The notes below the pieces were generated by a model that worked only from the letters and a program-made list of their open reading frames with translations, was not told the origin of the DNA and did not search any database. From DAORIO01 sp035438585 (GTDB taxonomy: Bacteria; Patescibacteriota; Minisyncoccia; Phycocordibacterales; UBA9973), in assembly GCA_035438585.1 (NCBI GenBank), contig DAORIO010000012.1:1-19131 (forward strand): DNA of 19,131 bases. Reading direction: 5' to 3'. Shown here piece by piece: positions 9,001-12,097 of the stretch. Each line of letters begins with the position of its first letter. Position 1 is the first letter of the stretch. A program made the position numbers and the translations under genes.

Positions 9001-9117
9001 AATGTTTTTGGGTCTAAGACATTAGATGCAGTTAAAAAATTCCAACAAGCAAATGCTCTTACGCCAGTAGATGGACTTGTTGGTCCAAAGACTCGAGAAA
9101 TTCTAAATAAAAAATAA
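3007..9117 (+). CDS. Giant exported PhoD-like phosphatase with beta-repeats, FnIII-like and peptidoglycan-binding domains
   Basis: 2036 residues. A Sec signal peptide spans 1-23 (cleavage after A-V-A). A PhoD-type N-terminal beta-domain (about 29-115) precedes a metallophosphatase core (about 125-430) with G132-D133, S-G-D162-Q-I-Y165, W-D202-D203-H-E and T-G-D347-Q-H349. Two duplicated beta-domains follow (about 439-576 and 579-718), then a W-T-G...W...N-W module (719-800) as seen before beta-helical passengers. Next come three glycine-rich blocks (about 840-1530) with G-G-S-I-W-I and G-G-G-G-R-I/V motifs. Three FnIII-like domains (about 1537, 1636 and 1729 onward) each carry a V-E-Y-G-T-T core. 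Two PG_binding_1 domains end the protein (1857-1937, 1957-2036), with F-G-x-x-T-x-x-A-V-x-x-F-Q and G-x-V-G-P-K-T-R-E. It is probably a wall-held extracellular phosphatase or phosphodiesterase on a long stalk; the substrate is unknown. The msrB start codon follows the stop directly. Confidence 0.88.
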   Translation: MKSLLRLLFLLSFMAFLPRFAVAATLTHGAALGAPDDTSIKVWARAGSSAVFKVEYVLSGNPYPGTITSGVTLLSGADYTGVVSISGLTPDTAYDYRILLDDVVQVGTGASGTFTTQKTEGTACSFRVGLAGDFDASYLGGNFSLLASLKSKSPDFALFSGDQIYGLTAGDEDYWNTFYKDNWDETNFLSFLKDIPTVMMWDDHELPVGNWDSGKLGTGYPAAREAFENYENSKNFSPRIPGEIFFDYKICDTAIFMADQRSYRSPDDALDSANNDMLGTAQMAHLKDWLLNTDSTFKIISVGGNTTKNYSTHTTGDSYSSFQNERTELMNFITKNNIENVVFLTGDQHAVTLYQTSISPTQNYYDFNATPTGASNQSAASTFPTTPSTRVCYNSVQSRHYGYIDIDTTVSPATINFRAFDSSENSICNTTISENDLSLGKPTMSSASNQSFNVSGSTTPISTITIADNSTAKITAANDIRIRIPDSVSMTWDSTDTTAVIGGGASAKVSTTVSYEDSNKTLVLNVTSNFANSDSITVSGLSFTSFTSSVAKTNLGMDINNDDGAEILDSATIEIIPSSGPAIYSYKNQVFEQGQSNQVPQQITILDGTTPSITSGNDIRIKIPSSFNMTWDSTDTTAVIGGGASAKVSTTVSYEDSNKTLVIDVTSNFVAGDYITVSGLSFTSFSGVNTSSNITIDINNNGSGDATDTKSIRIVTPTTKVWTGLANSSVWSDPENWSGQTVPASGDDVVFDSTSVVDVVADYIADNLNSITLETGYTGTVTITPYAQENNFEVLNVNTITVNQGTLVFEGDSHQDSDLSTVENDGTGFTINADSVSVGASGIISANGEGFEQCLGPGSAVGNSSGGTGGSYGGVGGRNLTFAVNAAATYGSATEPLSLGSGGCYGGGSPDLDGSGGSGGGALKFNITTSIDIDGTLSANGDNARIGTTNARYGAGSGGSIWINGGTLTGSGTISAKGGDANVTGSTGGGGGGGRISLADTTDSFSGTIDVSGGSPDTAGGHTTTGGRGYAGTVIFSDTKMDNFVLSNTLYLGNDVDYSFGTLNIQNGGTLYLDSNYLDETGATLTVDNLDIDVGGTLSALGLGYEAGDTNADGIPTAGTSADRSGGGGHGGRGGNSSVSYGSTGGATYGSATAPVTLGSGPYRKNGGAGGGAIKLNIGDTAIIDGTVTVDGKSASPSTNERGAGAGGSIWINGGTLTGSGTISAKGGDGKRSGGGGGGGRISVVDVDTYDFDGSLRVDGGSYDTSSTTTAHDGYAGTIAFPTGFDLVVSNTMSLGNAIDYTFQSVTIENGGTLILDIDPAGDSSNGTGTTINAANFTINSGGTLSADRRGHNDVTGPSGGRGAAGTGGRYGGGAHGGNGGVGSAANGSPAGGTSYDTSTAPTMPGAGHLGGNSLTQGPGVTITTKEGDRGGGAIKLNVTNNLVVNGEITSDGYHGSAGGSIWIVAKNYSGTSGLITANGGACAYGSTTGSGGGGRVRIEYVNKTYSGTAPTASFGTCSTVANRGADGTVSEASSADSTAPSFSSVSVSSVTHNSATITWFSNEESSTQVEYGTTVSYGTTTTETDTSPRVLSHSVSLTGLSSSTTYHFRVLGTDDGTNSGVGTDQTFTTDAPPDLTAPSISNINVVEGVNSATITWDTDETASTQVEYGTTVSYGTTTTETDTSPRVLSHSVEITGLVESTTYHFRVVSKDASTNTATSSDQTFTTASSDSTAPILSNITASSGTNTISIMWTTDESSSSIVEYGTTSSYGNITAETDTSPRVTSHLVTISNLINCTSYNFRVKSNDALSNLATSSNAVIKTLGCPKYGSVAVNPSVIYFTSINNSNNQSTNNSEFKFLVDLKEGMTHPDIKKLQEFLNSKNIFVAISGVGSVGKETNFFGPATKNAVINFQKKNNILPSLGFVGPKTREFINGLLGGGTQTPIVVIPEKNTPSEFVFSINMKVGTVNEEVRNLQKFLNQNGFIVATSGPGSVGNETNVFGSKTLDAVKKFQQANALTPVDGLVGPKTREILNKK
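4474..4992 (+). repeat. 102-bp near-identical direct repeat inside the giant gene
   Basis: Bases 4474-4575 and 4891-4992 match at 99 of 102 positions. The three differences are all third-position silent changes. They encode the same block (M-T-W-D-S-T-D to N-K-T-L-V) of the duplicated beta-domain, while the flanking parts of the two domains have diverged far more. Confidence 0.9.
5878..6694 (+). repeat. 70-bp identical direct repeat in the glycine-rich blocks
   Basis: Bases 5878-5947 and 6625-6694 are identical over 70 bp, encoding G-G-S-I-W-I-N-G-G-T-L-T-G-S-G and the following I-S-A-K-G-G-D. Flanking sequence is only similar. The third glycine-rich block (about 7369-7500) keeps the G-G-S-I-W-I start but has diverged in DNA. 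Confidence 0.9.
7708..8084 (+). repeat. 86-bp near-identical direct repeat in the FnIII-like domains
   Basis: Bases 7708-7793 and 7999-8084 differ at two silent positions. They encode the T-Q-V-E-Y-G-T-T-V-S-Y to S-P-R-V-L-S-H-S core of FnIII-like domains 1 and 2. Domain 3 (about 8190-8480) carries a diverged copy. Confidence 0.9.
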
Positions 9118-9498
9118 ATGGACAATGAAGATCTTAAAAAAAGACTAACAGAGGAAGAATATTTTATAACTCAAGAAAAAGGTACAGAAACACCTTTTAG
9201 AAATGAGTATTGGGATAAAAAAGAATCAGGAATGTATGAATGTAAAGTTTGTGGACAGACACTTTTTGATAGTTCTAGAAAGTATGATTCAGGTACTGGT
9301 TGGCCGTCTTTTGATGAAGCATTGCCGGGAGTTTTAAAATTTGAACAAGACCATTCACTTGGGACTGTGCGAACTGAAGTAATGTGTGCAAGGTGTGGCT
9401 CACATTTGGGTCATATATTTGATGACGGACCCAAAGAAACAACCGGAAAAAGAATTTGTACAAATTCAGCTAGTTTGAGATTTAAAAGTAAAAGCTAG
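9118..9498 (+). CDS. msrB: Peptide-methionine (R)-S-oxide reductase MsrB
   Basis: 126 residues, normal length for a single-domain MsrB. It reduces the R form of methionine sulfoxide in proteins. Seen: two zinc CxxC pairs (C42-x-x-C45 and C90-x-x-C93), G-W-P-S-F (61-65), the G-S-H-L-G-H-I-F-D-D-G-P block (94-105), and catalytic C114 in R-I-C-T-N-S-A-S-L-R-F. The position just before G-W-P-S-F, often the resolving Cys, is Thr60, so the enzyme probably uses another thiol for recycling. There is no signal peptide, so it acts in the cytoplasm. The ATG begins on the base after the stop of the giant phosphatase gene, with no ribosome binding site of its own, which implies translational coupling and co-transcription. 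Confidence 0.96.
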   Translation: MDNEDLKKRLTEEEYFITQEKGTETPFRNEYWDKKESGMYECKVCGQTLFDSSRKYDSGTGWPSFDEALPGVLKFEQDHSLGTVRTEVMCARCGSHLGHIFDDGPKETTGKRICTNSASLRFKSKS

Positions 9499-9515
9499 AA
9501 GATGGATATATATTT

Positions 9516-9524
9516 TGCTATAAT
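9516..9524 (+). promoter_or_regulatory. Extended -10 promoter before the DoxX gene
   Basis: TGC-TATAAT, a perfect extended -10 box, starts 17 bases after the msrB stop. It ends 30 bases before the ATG at 9555, giving a short AT-rich leader without a Shine-Dalgarno sequence. The same nine bases recur at 15645 and 19078. No good -35 box is visible. Confidence 0.6.
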
Positions 9525-9554
9525 TCAAAAATTAAAAGAATAATTTTTTTTGTT

Positions 9555-9983
9555 ATGATGGATAAAATAAGAAATTGGAACTGTAAAAATACAGGACTTT
9601 TGTTGATAAGACTTGGTGTCGGTGCTATATTTTTAACCCACGGTGTTTCAAAACTTAGCAACATGGATGGTGTAATTGGTTTTTTTGCCAGTCTTGGAAT
9701 ACCAGCTTTTATGGCGTGGGTTGTTGCAATAGTTGAAGCTGCTGGTGGTCTTGCTTTAATTTTGGGTGTTTTTACAAAAATAAGCGGAGTACTTTTGGCT
9801 ATTACTATGCTCGTGGCTATTTTAAAAGTTAAGTTTCCTCAAGGAGGCTTTAATGCTTCAGAATTTGAATTAATTCTTTTGTTGGCATCTTTAGGTTTGT
9901 CATTAACTGGTCCTGGTAAATTTGCGTTAAAGAAAAGTAGCTGTGAGTGCGTAGATGGTGCTAATTGTGATTGTAAAAAATAA
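9555..9983 (+). CDS. DoxX-family membrane protein with cysteine-rich tail
   Basis: 142 residues with four hydrophobic helices (about 13-30, 50-71, 73-92, 104-119). The first carries the family pattern R19-L-G-V-G...T-H-G30-V-S-K33. An A-x-V-E-A-A-G-G-L-A-L-I-L-G motif in helix 2 and a K-V-K-F-P-Q-G-G-F loop are also typical of DoxX. Members are poorly understood membrane proteins linked to redox or thiol-stress functions; no reaction can be assigned here. The tail has four Cys (C130, C132, C138, C140 as C-x-C-x5-C-x-C), which could bind metal or form disulfides and is not part of the usual DoxX core. ATG occurs twice (9555, 9558). It has its own promoter but may also be read from the msrB transcript, and a strong terminator follows. 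Confidence 0.9.
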   Translation: MMDKIRNWNCKNTGLLLIRLGVGAIFLTHGVSKLSNMDGVIGFFASLGIPAFMAWVVAIVEAAGGLALILGVFTKISGVLLAITMLVAILKVKFPQGGFNASEFELILLLASLGLSLTGPGKFALKKSSCECVDGANCDCKK

Positions 9984-9996
9984 TTTTTTAACATAT

Positions 9997-10024
9997 AAAA
10001 AAACACCCCTTGGGGTGTTTTTTT
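9997..10024 (+). terminator. Rho-independent terminator after the DoxX gene
   Basis: AAAAAAACACCCC and GGGGTGTTTTTTT pair around a tiny TT loop, giving an A-tract, a CACCCC/GGGGTG core and a T-tract. It is symmetric enough to work on either strand, but the gene order makes it the end of the DoxX transcript. Confidence 0.9.
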
Positions 10025-10042
10025 ATATGTTATTGTGTGTTT

Positions 10043-10336
10043 ATGAAAAAAGAAAAAACAGATTTATTGAATTTAATAAATATAGGACCGCAGTCTGTAA
10101 AGGCTCTTTCAAGAGTTGGTATAAATTCAATTTCAGAATTAAAAAAAGTTGGAGCAGAGAAAGCTTATGAAAAAATGTGTAAATTTGAAAATAAAAATAT
10201 TCATCGTGCTTTTTTGTATGTAATGAGAGCGGCTCTTTGGTATGAAAAAAATAAAGACAAAAAAGAAATAGCAAAAATGTGGTGGATGTTTAGACGTACA
10301 GATGAAGGAAGGGTTGGTAGAAATTTACAAAATTGA
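10043..10336 (+). CDS. TfoX C-terminal-domain-like protein (helix-hairpin-helix type)
   Basis: 97 residues. The segment L-L-N-L-I-N-I-G-P-Q-S-V-K-A-L (about 8-22), then V-G-I-N-S-I-S-E-L-K-K-V-G-A-E-K-A-Y (24-41) and the R-A-A-L-W-Y segment match the TfoX/Sxy C-terminal domain pattern (N-I-G...L...G-I...L...G-A...A-Y...A-L-x-G). That fold resembles helix-hairpin-helix DNA-binding modules. The TfoX N-terminal domain is absent, and a basic tail (M-F-R-R-T-D-E-G-R-V-G-R-N) replaces the usual end. TfoX/Sxy regulates competence in gamma-proteobacteria; transferring that role here is not justified. ATG 10043 is chosen because an upstream GTG in frame would lie within the terminator. It ends in TGA, showing that TGA is a stop in this genome. 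A possible -10 (TGT-TATTGT) ends six bases before the ATG. Confidence 0.7.
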   Translation: MKKEKTDLLNLINIGPQSVKALSRVGINSISELKKVGAEKAYEKMCKFENKNIHRAFLYVMRAALWYEKNKDKKEIAKMWWMFRRTDEGRVGRNLQN

Positions 10337-10394
10337 AGTTTAAAAACGTCGATAATAAAATGATATATAAAGTTTGTCAAATTTTTATCCAGTG

Positions 10395-10422
10395 TTGACG
10401 CACGTTGTCAGACTGATAACAT
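10395..10422 (+). promoter_or_regulatory. Promoter of the exported orphan gene
   Basis: TTGACG (10395-10400), a 16-base spacer ending in TGA, and TAACAT (10417-10422) form a -35/extended -10 pair. The box ends seven bases before the ATG at 10430, so transcription should begin at or next to the A of ATG. Confidence 0.65.
10404..10420. promoter_or_regulatory. Candidate operator palindrome
   Basis: GTTGTCA-gac-TGATAAC is an inverted repeat with six of seven arm positions matching. It covers the spacer and overlaps the -10 box of the 10430 gene, where a bound protein would block RNA polymerase. No second copy was noticed elsewhere in the window, so it could be chance. Confidence 0.3.
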
Positions 10423-10429
10423 ATGTCCT

Positions 10430-11632
10430 ATGAAAAAGGTAATTATTGCAATATTGGTTTTCGGTCTTTTCGGTAGTTTTGCTTTTGCGCAGAATTCTCA
10501 AAATGACAATATTATTAATTCAAATTTAGAAGATTTAAATGAAACAGGGTTACCTGTACGAAATGAATCAAATGTACAAGTAGAATCTAGCATAAGCGCA
10601 GATGGCGGGTTGGCTGATTTAGAAGTTGGCACATCAGACACTTTATCAAAAACAATTGATGAGATTCTTTCAAATTCAAGCAACTTTAGTTCTACAGATT
10701 GGTGTAGAGATGCGTCTTCTTTTGTAGGAGATTTGCCGGTAAATGTTAAGCAATCATTGGCGTGGAACAAAAACAGCTTTAATGGCATAGTTGAGTCTGC
10801 ACCAGAAAATGCTCGGCTTGCATATAATGATTTGAATACATCATTTGATTCTATGCTTGAAGGGCTACTTGCCGACCAAGCTGCTGGAAGGTTTATTACA
10901 GTCGCAAGATCTGCTTCGATCGAAGCCTTGGTTGAATTTAAGAAAGAAAATTCTGATCAAGACAGATTAAACGGCTTAGCTGAAGTTGCAAAAAAATCAA
11001 TTGAATGTGCTTCGCCTGAAAATAGTGATATTGCTGTTGAAAAATTGTCAGCGTTGTTTGGTTTAAGTTTTGAAAATTCAAATAATTCAGAAATACAAAA
11101 ACCTGTTTACGTTAATACAAAAATAACACGAGCAGATATTAAAGAGGAAACAGTATTAGTTGACGTTGAAACAGTTTCAAATATTGAGACAATGAAAGAC
11201 TATATTTTAGGGCTTATGTCTGTAAATGAAAAAATCGTTTCTGTTGAAGACAGGGAAGATTCAGTAATCGTGCGATATGAAATTCCTTCAAAATTCTTAG
11301 GATTTATTAAAGGAAAAACAAATACAAAAGTTGTTGTAAATAATGATTTGAGCGTAAAGGTAAGTTATCCGTTCTTTAGTTTCCTTTCTTCAAAGAGCTT
11401 TAAAATAAACAGAGATGAGATGACTTCAACTTTGAGAGATGGGTTTCTTGTAAAAGAAGGAGAAAGTGCTTTGGTTGGTAATTATAAGACTAAAGCTATG
11501 GTTGTAACTGTTGTTGCGGGTTTTGCTTCACAGCAAGCTGTTGCAGATGTTGAAGATGCAAGTAGTTCAATTACGGATACGGTTCTAGAAAGAGCTGAAG
11601 TTGATCCTGGTGTTGATGTAAGTGTTCAATAA
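10430..11632 (+). CDS. Exported protein of unknown function
   Basis: 400 residues, not recognised. A clear Sec signal peptide spans residues 1-20 (K-K, hydrophobic core, A-F-A before Q21). The mature part starts with an Asn/Ser/Glu-rich low-complexity stretch (21-75), then a region that looks helical (about 85-215) with the only two visible cysteines, C92 (D-W-C-R-D) and C193 (S-I-E-C-A), which could form a disulfide. Next is a probably beta-rich part (about 225-350) with alternating Val/Ile/Lys strands, ending in a Ser/Asp/Val-rich tail with a short hydrophobic segment around M-V-V-T-V-V-A-G. There is no lipobox or wall-binding module. It stands alone between its own promoter and a terminator, so it is probably a single-gene transcript. 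Confidence 0.75.
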   Translation: MKKVIIAILVFGLFGSFAFAQNSQNDNIINSNLEDLNETGLPVRNESNVQVESSISADGGLADLEVGTSDTLSKTIDEILSNSSNFSSTDWCRDASSFVGDLPVNVKQSLAWNKNSFNGIVESAPENARLAYNDLNTSFDSMLEGLLADQAAGRFITVARSASIEALVEFKKENSDQDRLNGLAEVAKKSIECASPENSDIAVEKLSALFGLSFENSNNSEIQKPVYVNTKITRADIKEETVLVDVETVSNIETMKDYILGLMSVNEKIVSVEDREDSVIVRYEIPSKFLGFIKGKTNTKVVVNNDLSVKVSYPFFSFLSSKSFKINRDEMTSTLRDGFLVKEGESALVGNYKTKAMVVTVVAGFASQQAVADVEDASSSITDTVLERAEVDPGVDVSVQ

Positions 11633-11645
11633 AAAATTTTAAAAG

Positions 11646-11676
11646 AAAAAACCGTCTCAAGTGAGACGGTTTTTTT
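11646..11676. terminator. Bidirectional rho-independent terminator
   Basis: AAAAAACCGTCTCA and TGAGACGGTTTTTT pair around AG. T-tracts lie on both strands, and the two flanking genes (10430 plus, 11709 minus) converge on it, so it can end both transcripts. Confidence 0.92.
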
Positions 11677-11708
11677 GTTATTCTTAAATTGTTGTGTTTT
11701 GGGAGTTT

Positions 11709-12008
11709 CTATGTGAAAAAATTTCCCTTAGGTGTTTCCCAGTGACCTTTTATTTTTTTAATTTCTGAATCTGTCGCTCGTAGTTTTAATAAAAGATTTT
11801 GTACTTCCTGATCTTCAAATGCAAAATCTGCTATTTTTTTACCAGATGCTATCAAGTGTTCCTTTAAGGTTGTAATCAGCTCATAAAGAGCTGGTCCAGT
11901 TTTATCGTTGCGCCGATATTTTCTTATGGCACCTTTTAAGGAGTCAAGTGTATCTTTCTCGAGATTAGATGTTAAAATTTGAGTTCCTGTACTTAGATTT
12001 TGGCTCAT
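11709..12008 (-). CDS. Small protein of unknown function
   Basis: 99 residues, no family recognised. It is charged and looks mostly helical, with no signal peptide, membrane segment or cysteine. A basic patch K-G-A-I-R-K-Y-R-R-N-D-K (about 25-36) is followed by two amphipathic helices (L-Y-E-L-I-T-T-L-K-E-H-L and V-Q-N-L-L-L-K-L-R-A). It is divergent from the helicase-nuclease, with an 89-base shared promoter region, and convergent with the exported protein across a bidirectional terminator. Its own promoter may be TTGACA/TATACT at 12050-12076 (minus). Confidence 0.7.
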   Translation of the reverse strand: MSQNLSTGTQILTSNLEKDTLDSLKGAIRKYRRNDKTGPALYELITTLKEHLIASGKKIADFAFEDQEVQNLLLKLRATDSEIKKIKGHWETPKGNFFT

Positions 12009-12049
12009 AAATTTTTTTATTAAGTTGTTAGAATTAGGTTCTATGGTAG

Positions 12050-12076
12050 AGTATAAAAATTTTGTTTTTCTGTCAA
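12050..12076 (-). promoter_or_regulatory. Candidate promoter of the 11709-12008 gene
   Basis: Read on the minus strand, TTGACA (12076-12071) and TATACT (12055-12050) both match consensus well. They are 15 bases apart, slightly short. The leader to ATG 12008 would be about 35 bases. It overlaps the plus-strand promoter of the helicase gene, so the two may compete. Confidence 0.45.
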
Positions 12077-12090
12077 TAGAGCGGTATACT
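12062..12090 (+). promoter_or_regulatory. Promoter of the helicase-nuclease gene
   Basis: TTGTTT (12062-12067), 17 bases, TATACT (12085-12090). The -10 box ends seven bases before ATG 12098, so the mRNA is predicted to be leaderless. Confidence 0.65.
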
Positions 12091-12097
12091 CAAAAGT

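Noticed and set aside
9955..10170. 71-residue plus frame crossing the end of the DoxX gene
   Set aside because: It runs through the strong terminator at 9997-10024 and overlaps two better supported genes in other frames.
12071..12090. Inverted TATACT-like boxes as a regulator operator between 12008 and 12098
   Set aside because: The two TATACT sequences are explained as -10 boxes of divergent promoters; no additional palindrome was seen.
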